DNA of 64,000 nucleotides, taken from Cryobacterium luteum (lineage in GTDB: Bacteria > Actinomycetota > Actinomycetes > Actinomycetales > Microbacteriaceae). A program made the translations under genes and the position numbers. Shown here piece by piece: positions 15,723 through 23,631 of this stretch; positions within the stretch are counted from its first letter, which is position 1; every line of letters begins with the position of its first letter. The notes beneath the pieces were generated by a model that made no database searches, was not told the DNA's origin, and saw only the letters and a list, made by a program, of their open reading frames with translations. The stretch lies in contig NZ_FOCN01000006.1 in the NCBI RefSeq assembly GCF_900110125.1, forward strand, positions 1 through 64,000, read 5' to 3'.

Positions 15723-15946
15723 GGCATCTTCCTGTATCCAGTCGGCATAGCGTGAATCACCGCGATACCTGAACGTCTATTGTCGGGAACGGCAACGATT
15801 CCCAATTCCACGCCCCGATCGTCTAAGCCCACGTAGATCAGGGCATCGCCCTCCTCCGTCGGCAGGCCAGCGTCAGAGAGGGCGGCAAGAATGTGCGCGT
15901 TTCCTATTCTGTGTTTGCGTGCGGCTCTCGTGATTCTAACCTGCAT
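15719..15946 (-). CDS. Small basic protein, probable toxin of the RHH pair
   Basis: 75 residues, starting MQVRITRAARKHRIGNAHILAALSDAG and ending GIAVIHAMPTGYRK. The size, the R/K-rich N-terminus with RKHRIG, and the IYVGLDDRGVELGIVAV strand pattern resemble small RelE/BrnT-like toxins. No family was firmly recognised. The start at 15946 is favoured because the similarity pattern begins there and a dyad lies just upstream. A longer in-frame start at 15982 would run through that dyad. Confidence 0.5.
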   Translation of the reverse strand: MQVRITRAARKHRIGNAHILAALSDAGLPTEEGDALIYVGLDDRGVELGIVAVPDNRRSGIAVIHAMPTGYRKMP

Positions 15947-15955
15947 TAGCTCTAG

Positions 15956-15968
15956 TGTGTACGACACA
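15956..15968 (-). promoter_or_regulatory. Dyad upstream of the RHH toxin-antitoxin pair
   Basis: TGTGT-ACG-ACACA is an inverted repeat located 10 bases upstream of the toxin start on the minus strand. Its position suits autoregulation by the ribbon-helix-helix antitoxin. It is a short repeat, so chance cannot be excluded. Confidence 0.4.
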
Positions 15969-16282
15969 TAAGAAAATTGCACGAGGATTTACTTGATCAA
16001 CAATGTGCGTGGCCATAGAGGCCGTGCGGGGTATTTTGGCAAGACCCTGCGTCACCAGGATGTCGTAGCCGGCTTCAATAATCATGGCTAGACCATAGGT
16101 CCGGCCGACGTGACGAACGGTGGCCTGAAGGACTTCTGTGGGTAACTGGCCCCGTGGACAATTGCCGACGGTGGTTTGGCGCACGCCGTGGCAGCGTGCC
16201 GATCACATGGTGTCAACGCTAGGGCGGTGAAGAAGTACGTGCAATCCGCGCGCGGTCGACCTTGGGCAAATATCCTGTTGGT
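15969..16282. other. Non-coding stretch with a DUF2256-like fragment
   Basis: About 310 bases without a convincing gene; short minus-strand frames show no family features. At 16188-16220 the plus strand reads VAACRSHGVNA, echoing the AACRSHGVDA zinc-knuckle end of the DUF2256 gene at 14.9 kb, with about 24 of 30 bases shared. It may be a leftover of a duplicated or replaced copy. Confidence 0.4.
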
Positions 16283-17827
16283 ATGACGAAGCCGCCAAAC
16301 CAAGACTCCAAGTCTGACAACGTTTCCGACTTCGCCGAATTCAAGGCACGGCTCGACGCCGCGACACCGGGCTCTGGAGCGCCCTCTGTGAGCGCTGCCA
16401 TGCGGGACCTCCCAACTTGGGCGTTCCCCGAGCCGCCGCTGAAGCCGCTTACGCTAAAGAAGCCGCCGGCCACTCCGGTACAGTTTCGTCTGCGCGTTGA
16501 CCTCACCGGTTCGCAGCCGCCAATCTGGCGGCGGCTGACTCTCCCGTCAAATATGACTCTTGACGTTCTGCACGCTGTGCTGCAGACATCTTTCGGCTGG
16601 ACCGACAGCCATCTGCACCGCTTCGCGCTGACCGGCGACCGCTACGCCCGTCAGACTCAGGGCATCCTGACCCCCTACGACATTGCGGAGGGTGAGGAGG
16701 GAGTGTTGGAGAGCGAGCTGCGGCTCGACCAGCTCGTGGCGAAGAAGGGTGATTCTCTGCTCTACACCTACGACTTCGGCGACGACTGGGACCACACGCT
16801 AAAAATTGAAGAGGTGCTGCCGGGGACAGATGCCGCGGTGCGCTGCATCGACGGTCGTCGCCAAGGCCCCGCTGAAGACGTGGGTGGAATCCATGGCTGG
16901 GAGCGCCTTCTGGCGGTGGCCGCAGGCACCATGGCTCCTGACTACCCGGAGGAACGGGAGATCGCCTTCGAGATGGGCCTGCACGCGTTCGTTGACGAGA
17001 TCGGCCTCGCTGAGATTAACCGGGGCTTGGAGCGGCTGGCAGGGGCGCAAGCCGCGCTCATTTCGTTGCGTCAACAGTCAAATGCCGGCGACGAGCCATC
17101 CCCACTCGTCGTTCTCCTCGCGGGCCTGAGCGAACAGGCGCAGCGGCATCTCGCCGGCTATCTTGCGGCGGCGAAAGTGGAGGAGCCGGTCGAGGTTGGG
17201 GAGCCCGAGGCGGCGGCAGCCACCGCAGTGATTCGTGCCTTCCTCGAACATGTGGGCGACGGCATCCGCTTGACCAGCGCCGGGTATCTTCCGCCCGCCC
17301 ACGTCAAGGTGCTGATGCGAGAGCTCGACATAGACAAGCGCTGGCAGGGCGAGGCGAACCGGGAGGCGCAAACCTACCCGCTACTCATTCTGCGCGAAAC
17401 GCTGACGCAATTTGGCCTGATACGCAAGTATCGGGGCGAGCTGCGTCTGACAAAGCGTGGTGCGCAACTGCGCAATGCACCCGTGGAACTTTGGCACCAC
17501 GTTACGGCACGCCTTCCCGTGGAATCCACAGATTACGGCCACGATTGCGCGCTCCTCCTGCTGCTTCTGGTTGCCGCCGGTGAAGCCGGGGAATGGGAGC
17601 GCACGCGGCAGTCACTCGACTTGCTCACCTCCATGGTGGGGTGGAGTTTCGGCGGGCGTGGTCGCTACGGAAACGAGTCGGCTCTGAGCGACGCCTCGGA
17701 TACCCGAAGAGTGCTCGGCTGGGCGGGAACGGGAGGCCTGCTGCCGCCGCTGGGTATGGCGTCGCACGGGCTCGAAGCGGATGCCGCCCGTAGGCTCGCG
17801 CGCGCCGCGCTGATCATCTGGGCGTGA
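16283..17827 (+). CDS. Plasmid pRiA4b ORF-3-like protein (IS1096 TnpR-like domain)
   Basis: 514 residues. Residues ~65-240 carry the pRiA4b ORF-3 domain: QFRLRVDLTGSQPPIWRRL, LDVLHAVLQTSFGWTDSHLHRF, and LLYTYDFGDDWDHTLKIEEVL. The domain occurs in many mobile-element and chromosomal proteins of unknown function. The C-terminal ~270 residues look helical, with a winged-helix-like region (RETLTQFGLIRKYRGELRLTKRGAQL). ATG 16283 is preferred over an upstream TTG at 16262. No partner gene is evident. Confidence 0.82.
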   Translation: MTKPPNQDSKSDNVSDFAEFKARLDAATPGSGAPSVSAAMRDLPTWAFPEPPLKPLTLKKPPATPVQFRLRVDLTGSQPPIWRRLTLPSNMTLDVLHAVLQTSFGWTDSHLHRFALTGDRYARQTQGILTPYDIAEGEEGVLESELRLDQLVAKKGDSLLYTYDFGDDWDHTLKIEEVLPGTDAAVRCIDGRRQGPAEDVGGIHGWERLLAVAAGTMAPDYPEEREIAFEMGLHAFVDEIGLAEINRGLERLAGAQAALISLRQQSNAGDEPSPLVVLLAGLSEQAQRHLAGYLAAAKVEEPVEVGEPEAAAATAVIRAFLEHVGDGIRLTSAGYLPPAHVKVLMRELDIDKRWQGEANREAQTYPLLILRETLTQFGLIRKYRGELRLTKRGAQLRNAPVELWHHVTARLPVESTDYGHDCALLLLLLVAAGEAGEWERTRQSLDLLTSMVGWSFGGRGRYGNESALSDASDTRRVLGWAGTGGLLPPLGMASHGLEADAARRLARAALIIWA

Positions 17828-17864
17828 GCCCTGCAAGTGAAGTGATGCCGGGTTCTGGATATCT

Positions 17865-17898
17865 ATATCGCCCGACCTGCATGCGCTGGCGGCGATAT
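17865..17898 (+). repeat. Inverted repeat upstream of vapBC
   Basis: ATATCGCC (17865-17872) and GGCGATAT (17891-17898) are perfect 8-bp arms around 18 bases. It lies between the pRiA4b-type gene and the toxin-antitoxin pair. It could be a weak terminator of the former or a second operator of the latter. Confidence 0.4.
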
Positions 17899-17912
17899 CC
17901 CATCAGATCTAG

Positions 17913-17933
17913 ACTTAGTCAAGTGGACTAAGT
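17913..17933 (+). promoter_or_regulatory. Dyad operator in front of the Phd/PIN pair
   Basis: ACTTAGTC and GACTAAGT form perfect 8-bp arms around AAGTG, ending 11 bases before the antitoxin ATG. Phd-type antitoxins repress their own promoters through such dyads, so autoregulation is likely. Confidence 0.6.
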
Positions 17934-17944
17934 ACGCTGGCTGC

Positions 17945-18211
17945 ATGACCGAGATCGTGAACATCCACGACGCAAAGACCCAACTATCGCGGCTGCTTCA
18001 GCGCGTCGAGGGTGGGGAGCGGGTTGTCATCGCCCGGGCTGGTAAACCCATCGCCGACTTAGTTCCTCATCAAGGCGGCAACGGGCTGCAATTCGGGGCG
18101 CTCCAGGGCCAAATTTGGGTGGCCACAGACGCCTTCTCGTGGCCAAACGACGAGATCGATGCCATGTTCTACGGAGCTCCCACACCTCTGCACACTGATG
18201 ATCCTTCTTGA
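17945..18211 (+). CDS. vapB: Phd/YefM-family antitoxin
   Basis: 88 residues. The N-terminus EIVNIHDAKTQLSRLLQRVEGGERVVIARAGKPIADLVP is the canonical Phd/YefM fold. The C-terminus (WPNDEIDAMFYG) is the toxin-binding tail seen in VapB partners of PIN toxins. It overlaps the following toxin gene by 14 bases. It should neutralise the toxin and repress the operon through the dyad just upstream. Confidence 0.9.
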   Translation: MTEIVNIHDAKTQLSRLLQRVEGGERVVIARAGKPIADLVPHQGGNGLQFGALQGQIWVATDAFSWPNDEIDAMFYGAPTPLHTDDPS

Positions 18212-18581
18212 CACCAACGCGCTGCTGTGGGTGCTCGGCGATCCGAAACAGTTCGGGGCGAATTCCCTCCGTCTGTTGGCCGAGGCCGACGAGGTCTACT
18301 CGTCTCCAGTTTCGCTCTTCGAGATCTCGATCAAGACAATGCTGGGCAAACTGATCGTTCCGCCGGACTTCGCCGCTGTGGCTCGCGCCAATGGGATCCA
18401 AGAATTACCGTTGAACCACCGCCACGCTGAGGCTGTGGGAGTCTTCCCTGAACTCGCCCGACATGACCCGTCCGACCGGCTGATTCTCGCGCAGGCATAC
18501 GTTCAGGGCATGACCCTCCTCACGTCCGATCGGGCCTTGATCTCGTTGGGGCGACAATTCGTGCGCGACGCCCGGACGTGA
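18198..18581 (+). CDS. vapC: PIN-domain ribonuclease toxin (VapC type)
   Basis: 127 residues. The PIN catalytic acids are present: D5 in LLDTNALLW, E42 in SLFEISIK, D93 in DPSDRLILAQA, and D111 in LTSDRAL. It belongs to the Phd-linked VapC subgroup (begins MILLDTNALLW). ATG 18198 is chosen because an earlier in-frame ATG at 18159 adds residues outside the family and deepens the overlap. This is the second PIN toxin in 20 kb; the two share no close similarity and have unrelated antitoxins. Confidence 0.9.
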   Translation: MILLDTNALLWVLGDPKQFGANSLRLLAEADEVYSSPVSLFEISIKTMLGKLIVPPDFAAVARANGIQELPLNHRHAEAVGVFPELARHDPSDRLILAQAYVQGMTLLTSDRALISLGRQFVRDART

Positions 18582-18618
18582 TCAATCAGAGTGACCACCG
18601 AGACGAGGAACGATCGAC

Positions 18619-19206
18619 ATGACAGTGACCTGCGACATGATGGTCTCGGAAGACGGCTACGCGGCCGGCGTGAATCAGAGCCTTCAGCATCCGCTCGGAG
18701 AAGGCGGCGAACGACTGGCGCGCTGGCGATTCGAGCGGCCCGACGAGAACACCGCTGAGATCGCCGCCATCGCCACCGCGGGCGCCTACATCATGGGGCG
18801 CAACATGTTCGGGCCCGGCCGCGGCGAGTGGGACGACGAATGGAGGGGCTGGTGGGGCGATGACCCGCCCTACCACGCACCGGTGTTCGTGCTGACACAC
18901 TACCCGCGAGCCCCGCTCGTGCTGGCAGGCGGCACGACCTTCACGTTCGTCACCGCCGGCATCGAAGCGGCGCTCGAGCAGGCTCGCGCAGCTGCGGGGG
19001 AGCGCGAGGTGGCGATCGCGGGCGGGGCCGCCACTGCGCGGCAATACCTCTCAGCCGGGCTGATCGACGAACTGCGGCTGCACGTGGCGTCGGCGGTGCT
19101 GCGCGCCGGCGAGCCGTTGTTGGTGGGTCTCGATGACCTCAAGCTTGAGAAGATCAGCTCGGTGCCGCGGCAACTGGTCACCCACGTCACCTACCGGGTG
19201 GTGTAA
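18619..19206 (+). CDS. Dihydrofolate reductase-like protein (RibD C-terminal family)
   Basis: 195 residues. MTVTCDMMVSEDGYAAG, AYIMGRNMF and the C-terminal VAIAGGAATARQYLSAGLIDELRLHVA are the marks of the RibD_C/DHFR-like reductases, which use NAD(P)H. These proteins are widespread single-domain paralogues, not dedicated to riboflavin or folate, and their substrates are mostly unknown. GAGGAACG precedes the ATG at good spacing. The gene appears monocistronic. Confidence 0.88.
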   Translation: MTVTCDMMVSEDGYAAGVNQSLQHPLGEGGERLARWRFERPDENTAEIAAIATAGAYIMGRNMFGPGRGEWDDEWRGWWGDDPPYHAPVFVLTHYPRAPLVLAGGTTFTFVTAGIEAALEQARAAAGEREVAIAGGAATARQYLSAGLIDELRLHVASAVLRAGEPLLVGLDDLKLEKISSVPRQLVTHVTYRVV

Positions 19207-19282
19207 GACACTGCTAGGGACGCGATGCATCCGCCGGTCGTACTGCTCCAACGCGGTCCCGCCATTCGTGGGAGCATGACGC

Positions 19283-19723
19283 ATGACCAACTTCGTGAGC
19301 GAGATCGTCAACCAGACTCCCCAGCAGAGCGACTGGTGGCTCAACGGCGGCGGCTGGTTTGTACTCGCTCTCGTCAATGCGGGCCTCGCCGAACAGAAGA
19401 ACCGGTCGCGCTGGAACTGGTTCGTGGTCTCGCTGTTTCTGGGGCCCATCGCCACCTTCCTCATCGTGGTGTGGGAGCCAGTGACCCAGCCGTCACTCGA
19501 ACTTCGAAATCCGATAACCAGTGCCGACGGACGCTATCTCACCCTCGCCCTTCTGACTCTGGTGGTCACGGCTGGCGCGGTGCTCTTCGCCGTGCTCGGG
19601 CAGACCTGGTACATGTGGGTGGCCAGCGGTGTTGGTGCTGCGGCTCTCGTGGTCTTTCTCGTGCTGTTTCGGCGTGCACGCGCCAAGCGGATGCTGGCCC
19701 GGGCGCACGCTAACCGCGCCTGA
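19283..19723 (+). CDS. Small membrane protein of unknown function
   Basis: 146 residues with about four hydrophobic segments: WFVLALVNAGLA, WFVVSLFLGPIATFLIVVW, LTLALLTLVVTAGAVLFAVLG and WVASGVGAAALVVFLVLF. The C-terminus is basic (RRARAKRMLARAHANR). The QKNRSRWNWFVVSLFLGPIAT pattern is reminiscent of antitermination NusG-like or PLDc_N small membrane proteins, but no family was firmly recognised. Confidence 0.55.
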   Translation: MTNFVSEIVNQTPQQSDWWLNGGGWFVLALVNAGLAEQKNRSRWNWFVVSLFLGPIATFLIVVWEPVTQPSLELRNPITSADGRYLTLALLTLVVTAGAVLFAVLGQTWYMWVASGVGAAALVVFLVLFRRARAKRMLARAHANRA

Positions 19724-19789
19724 CAGCGTAGGTAGGGCGGCACCAGGAAGTTTCTGATCCCCGTGTCGAGCATGACGGGCGGGGCGCGA

Positions 19790-20116
19790 CTAACCGATCA
19801 GTGTCAGCATCAGGCGTGACTCCTCGAGCGCTTCGACCTCGTGCTCGAGGCCGGCATCGAGCCGCAGTAGGGCGCCAGGCACCAGGTCGGTGACCTGCCC
19901 GCCGGCGGTGACGCGCAGGCTGCCATCGAGGGCTTGCATGAGCAGAATCTTGGGTGCCGAGTGCTTCTTGAGCGTGAACCCGGCTTCGAACGTGAGCACG
20001 ACCACGCGCACGCCGGGGGAGGCGAGAACCGTGCTGTGCCCGAGCCGGCCGGGTTCGACCGCGGCGTCAGCCCGAACGTTCGGGATGTGGGTGAGGGGCA
20101 GCGTTGTGTGTTCCAT
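19790..20116 (-). CDS. Cupin-domain protein
   Basis: 108 residues forming a single small cupin barrel. FEAGFTLKKHSAPKILLMQALDGSLRVTAGG and LRLDAGLEHEVEALEESRLMLTL follow the two cupin motifs. Motif 1 has His (KKH) and the second motif has a His after LEHE, so a metal may be bound. Its role is unknown. It is convergent with the 146-residue membrane protein and divergent from the PadR pseudogene. Confidence 0.82.
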   Translation of the reverse strand: MEHTTLPLTHIPNVRADAAVEPGRLGHSTVLASPGVRVVVLTFEAGFTLKKHSAPKILLMQALDGSLRVTAGGQVTDLVPGALLRLDAGLEHEVEALEESRLMLTLIG

Positions 20117-20226
20117 GATTCCACGCTAGACCCGTAGCCGCCGATCTCTCGATCGATGGTAGTGGCTAAAATCGACCTGGCTGGGAGCCAGCCCTGAGCA
20201 TCCGTTTAAGTGTGTCGTTCGCAAGC

Positions 20227-20263
20227 ATCGCTGGGTATCGTTGAGCTATCGCTGTATATCGTT
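20227..20263 (+). promoter_or_regulatory. Four phased ATCG(C/T)T repeats upstream of the PadR gene
   Basis: ATCGCT, ATCGTT, ATCGCT and ATCGTT begin at 20227, 20237, 20248 and 20258. The 10-11 base spacing puts them all on one face of the helix. The array sits just before the ribosome site AGAGGAGG (20273-20280) and the ATG at 20287. It is the likely binding region of the PadR-type regulator encoded downstream, or of another repressor. Confidence 0.5.
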
Positions 20264-20286
20264 CGCAGTTCCTAGAGGAGGCAATC

Positions 20287-20829
20287 ATGGGCAATACATT
20301 CCCAACAGGCGGGTTCAACGCTGGCAACATCGACGGCATCTGGCAGGCCATGGAACAGTTCCGCTCGCGGTTCGAAAAGCAGACCGGCACCCGCGCCGGC
20401 CGTGGTGAAGTGCGCACGGCAGTGCTGGCGCTGCTCGCCGAGCAGTCGATGCACGGCTAGCAGATCATTCACGAAATCGAGGAGCGCAGCAGCGGCAGCT
20501 GGAAGCCCAGCGCCGGATCGGTCTACCCCACCCTGCAGCTGCTGGCCGATGAAGGCCTGATCAGCGCCGAAGAGAGCAACGGCCGCAAGATCTACTCGTT
20601 GACCGACGAGGGTCGTGCGGCTGTCGCTGACGCCGACACGAGCGCGCCGTGGGAAGCCACGGGCGCGCCGTCGGGTCACGGCCACGCCGCACTGCCGAAG
20701 GCCGGCATTGAGCTCGCCCAGGCAGCAGCGCAGGTTGGCCGCACCGGCTCGCCCGAGCAGGTCAAGCAAGCCGTTTCTGTGCTCGACGACGCCCGCCGCA
20801 AGCTCTACTCGATCCTCGCCCAGGACTGA
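20287..20829 (+). pseudogene. PadR-family regulator interrupted by an in-frame amber codon
   Basis: The reading frame gives 57 residues (MGNTFPTGGFNAGN... LLAEQSMHG), then TAG at 20458-20460. It then continues in the same frame with QIIHEIEERSSGSWKPSAGSV and PTLQLLADEGLI... to a normal stop at 20829. In PadR proteins the interrupted motif reads MHGYQII, so a Tyr codon has become TAG. Everything else, including AGAGGAGG before the ATG and the C-terminal dimerisation helix, is intact, so the lesion is recent. It may be a true pseudogene, a read-through case or a sequencing error. In related genomes PadR precedes genes it represses; here AarF follows 55 bases later. Confidence 0.88.
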
Positions 20830-20884
20830 CGGGGTGCCATCGGCTCGACGAGGTAGCTACGATTCGAATTCGGGCGCGGGAAAC

Positions 20885-22534
20885 ATGCGCGCCCGCTACC
20901 GCCGCATTCTGCGTTTTGCCAGCTGGTATCTCGCCATAACGTGGTGGTTCGAGTTGTTCCTACCTCGCATCGGGCTGGTGAAAATCGCCGAGCGCACCCG
21001 CTCCAAGCGGATGCAGCGCTTCGCCAAGGGTTTTCACGTGCTCGCGGCCGACCTCGGCGGTCTCATGATTAAGGTGGGGCAGTTCATGTCCTCGCGCCTC
21101 GACGTGCTGCCGCCCGAGATCACCAAAGAACTCGAGGGGTTGCAGGACGAGGTGGCCCCGGTAGCGTTCGCCGCTATTCGCGCGGCTGTCGAGACGGAGT
21201 TCGGCATGCCGCTCGAGCGGGCCTTCACGTTCGTCGATGAGAATCCCGTGGCAGCAGCCTCGCTCGGGCAGGCGCATCGAGCGCGCTTGACCGCCCTGGA
21301 TGCCGCTGACACCGGACTCGACGAGGTCATCATCAAGGTACAGCGACCGGGAATCGACGAGATCATCGACGTCGACCTCGCCGCCCTGCGCAAGGTGGGC
21401 GGCTGGCTCAGCCATGTTCGGCTGGTCTACAACCGGGTCGACATGCCCGCGCTGGTCGAGGAATTCGCGCAGACCAGTCTCGAAGAGATCGACTACCTGC
21501 ACGAGGCGGCCAGTTCTGAGCGCTTCGCGGCGGCCTTCCCCGACGACGATCGGGTGAGTGTGCCCGGCGTCGTCTGGGAGCGCACCACCCGCCGCGTGCT
21601 CACCCTCGAGGACGTGACGGCGATCAAGATCACCGACGTCTTGGCCCTGCGGGCTGCCGGCATCGACCCGGCTGAAGTTGCCCCGGTCTTCGCGGAAGTC
21701 ATGTTCGACCAGATGTTCACGATGGGCTTCTTTCACGCCGACCCGCACCCCGGCAATATCTTCGTCACCCCGGACGCCGACAGCGAGCGCGGCTGGAAGC
21801 TGACGTTCATCGACTTCGGCATGATGGGGGAGGTTCCCACCAGCACCCGCACCGGGCTGCGCAAAATGCTCATCGCTGCCGCCTCGCGTGACGGACGCGG
21901 GCTGGTCAACGCCATGAACGATGTCGGCGTGTTGTTGCCCTCGGCTGAGACGACGGAGCTTGAACGCGCGATGACGACCCTGTTCGCCCGGTTCGGCGGC
22001 ATGGGCTTCGCCGAGCTGCGCGAGGTCGACCCGCGCGAGTTCCGCGACTTCGCGGTGCAGTTCGGCGACGTCGTTCGTTCGCTGCCGTTTCAGCTGCCCG
22101 AGAACTTTCTGCTCATCATTCGGGCGATGTCGCTCACCTCCGGCGTGGCCAGCGCTCTGAATCCTTCGTTCAATTTGTGGGATTCCGTCGAGCCGTACGC
22201 TGCGCAGCTGCTGCGTGACGAGAGCGGCAACCTGGTACAGGACATCGCCAAACAGGCGATGGAGACTGTCGGTCTCGCCGTTCGCCTGCCGAAGCGACTG
22301 GATGAGTTCATCACCCGCGTCGAAGACGGCTCGGTGGGTGTCGCCACCCCGGGCCTGGAAAAACGGGTCGCCCGCCTTGAACGCTCAATGCGCCAGGCGG
22401 TTTCGGCTGTGGTGTTCGGCGCCCTGCTCATCGCTGGTGTTCTTCTACGAGCGGATGACACGGTGCTGGGCACCGTAATAATGGTCGCGTCGATCGCCCC
22501 CCTGCTGCACGCGCTGTTCGCCGTTCGCCGTTAG
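20885..22534 (+). CDS. ABC1/AarF (UbiB)-family atypical kinase
   Basis: 549 residues. UbiB-family signatures: LGGLMIKVGQFMSSRLDVLP (the KxGQ motif that replaces a normal P-loop), ENPVAAASLGQAHRA, VIIKVQRPGI (ATP-binding Lys), EEIDYLHEAASSERF, MFTMGFFHADPHPGNIF and FIDFGMMG (metal-binding DFG). Two hydrophobic helices close the C-terminus. Members support ubiquinone/menaquinone or lipid metabolism at the membrane. An open frame extends upstream inside the PadR gene, but the family start is MRARYRRILRFASWYL with GGGAA before it. A decayed piece of a second AarF C-terminus lies at 23175-23240. Confidence 0.92.
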   Translation: MRARYRRILRFASWYLAITWWFELFLPRIGLVKIAERTRSKRMQRFAKGFHVLAADLGGLMIKVGQFMSSRLDVLPPEITKELEGLQDEVAPVAFAAIRAAVETEFGMPLERAFTFVDENPVAAASLGQAHRARLTALDAADTGLDEVIIKVQRPGIDEIIDVDLAALRKVGGWLSHVRLVYNRVDMPALVEEFAQTSLEEIDYLHEAASSERFAAAFPDDDRVSVPGVVWERTTRRVLTLEDVTAIKITDVLALRAAGIDPAEVAPVFAEVMFDQMFTMGFFHADPHPGNIFVTPDADSERGWKLTFIDFGMMGEVPTSTRTGLRKMLIAAASRDGRGLVNAMNDVGVLLPSAETTELERAMTTLFARFGGMGFAELREVDPREFRDFAVQFGDVVRSLPFQLPENFLLIIRAMSLTSGVASALNPSFNLWDSVEPYAAQLLRDESGNLVQDIAKQAMETVGLAVRLPKRLDEFITRVEDGSVGVATPGLEKRVARLERSMRQAVSAVVFGALLIAGVLLRADDTVLGTVIMVASIAPLLHALFAVRR

Positions 22535-22600
22535 GTCGGGCCGGGCCGGCGGTGCGGGCTGTCGGTGCGGCCTGCGTTGCGGAGGCGACGCGGCGCGCAT

Positions 22601-22685
22601 AACTCCTGCAATTCGCCAGCCACGCAATGTGGATGCCCGTAAATCCGGCACGTGTTTCTCCCGTGGCCTGCGAATTGCAGGTGTT
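22601..22685 (+). repeat. Long imperfect inverted repeat after AarF
   Basis: The 24-base arm at 22601-22624 matches the reverse complement of 22662-22685 at 21 of 24 positions, around a 37-base loop. The shared core is CCTGCAATTCGC. The stem is too long and too far from a T-run to be a simple terminator. It may be a REP- or MITE-like remnant in this decayed region. Confidence 0.55.
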
Positions 22686-22786
22686 AGCGGTTGATGTTCG
22701 CGATGCCATCGAGCCATGTCGGAGGCTGCCTCTAACGTCGTCAGTAACTACTCACAAACACTCGTGCCGAGAATGTGGAGAAGACA

Positions 22787-23188
22787 ATGCAGGTGCTGGT
22801 GGCTACAAAAGCAACGCAGGGCGCTCGCCGAAGCGATTTCGCGCACTGTATCAATGGCGAACTGGTCTGGGTGCTCGATGCGTGTGCTGCGAGTCGGCGC
22901 AACCCCGATGGCAGGTGTCCGTGTGGCCGTTCGTTTCGGGGCTTGAGCTCCGATGAAGAAACGACAACGGCACTGGTCAAAAACTTCGCCGAGCTCACGA
23001 GAAACGAATACGCGAAGGCACTGCACGTCAGCCATGATGATTCCTGTGCGGTCTGTCGTGTGCGGCCGTTCAGCCAGGTTGTCGACGAGCTCATTCGTCT
23101 CGCTGGTCTCTGGCCGGTCGGTACCGTGGTCGAGCGGCGTGGGTACACGCTCCACGAGCGCTTCCAGCTCTGGCCTGCGGCTGGATGA
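22787..23188 (+). CDS. Small cysteine-containing protein resembling DUF7715
   Basis: 133 residues. MQVLVATKATQGARRSDFAHCINGELV, RCPCGRSFRGLSS and ETTTALVKNF follow the pattern of a small actinobacterial family (DUF7715-like) with a conserved CxC...RS motif; its function is unknown. ATG 22787 is preceded by GTGGAGAAG. The C-terminus runs into sequence resembling AarF (stop at 23186-23188 lies inside that remnant), so the last residues may not be the ancestral tail. Confidence 0.6.
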   Translation: MQVLVATKATQGARRSDFAHCINGELVWVLDACAASRRNPDGRCPCGRSFRGLSSDEETTTALVKNFAELTRNEYAKALHVSHDDSCAVCRVRPFSQVVDELIRLAGLWPVGTVVERRGYTLHERFQLWPAAG

Positions 23189-23240
23189 GTTCATCGCACG
23201 CATCGAGGACGGTTTGGCGGGCATCGCCCGGGCGGGCTTG
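23175..23240 (+). pseudogene. Fragment of an AarF/ABC1 kinase C-terminus
   Basis: In one frame this stretch reads LDEFIARIEDGLAGIARAGL. It mirrors LDEFITRVEDGSVGVATPGL of the intact AarF at about residue 475, and roughly 46 of 63 bases are shared by eye. Nothing before or after continues the homology. It is a scrap of a second copy, left among other gene fragments. Confidence 0.5.
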
Positions 23241-23309
23241 CCCGCTTCGCAGGCACCACGCGGCAGGGGGTCGCATTCGCTTGGAGACGGCGGCGACGTC
23301 GGACGGCGG

Positions 23310-23606
23310 TCAGGGTTCGAGGGAGAGCACGATCGCTGCCGTGTCGCCGACCGCGAGCTCCTGCTGAGTGCGCACGGCCTTTTTGACCGGGAGTACATAG
23401 CTATTGCGCTTGCCGTCGGGAAAGATGGACGTGGTCCACGACGTGTCGCCAATAGAAACGGCCACGGGGATCGACCCGAACCCGCGTCGCGGCCGGGTCG
23501 ATCGCTCACGAATCTCGTCGGTCACGTCCGTCGGCAGGCTGAGGAAGACCCAGGAGCTGGTGGACGTCGCTTCCCAGAGCGTAGCCTGAAACTCAAATGT
23601 CACCAT
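23310..23606 (-). CDS. DUF1905-domain protein
   Basis: 98 residues on the minus strand starting MVTFEFQATLWEATSTSSWVFLSLP and ending VGDTAAIVLSLEP. The W-x-FLSLP, GFGSIPVAVSIGDTSWTTSIFPD and YVLPVKKAVR motifs are those of DUF1905, a small beta-barrel family sometimes fused to YdeI/OmdA domains. Function is unknown. The frame is open to 23777, but the extra residues lie over the HNH fragment on the other strand and are not family-like, so 23606 is taken as the start. Confidence 0.82.
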   Translation of the reverse strand: MVTFEFQATLWEATSTSSWVFLSLPTDVTDEIRERSTRPRRGFGSIPVAVSIGDTSWTTSIFPDGKRNSYVLPVKKAVRTQQELAVGDTAAIVLSLEP

Positions 23607-23631
23607 CCCCGAATGGTCGCGCTGAGCCTCG

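Noticed and set aside
15936..16184. 82-codon minus-strand frame upstream of the TA-like pair
   Set aside because: No family features or ribosome site, and it would overlap the dyad and the start of the 75-residue gene.
22614..22630. GCCACGCAATGT shared between the 22.6-kb inverted repeat and 63.88 kb
   Set aside because: A single 12-base match in 64 kb of GC-rich DNA can arise by chance and the flanks do not match.
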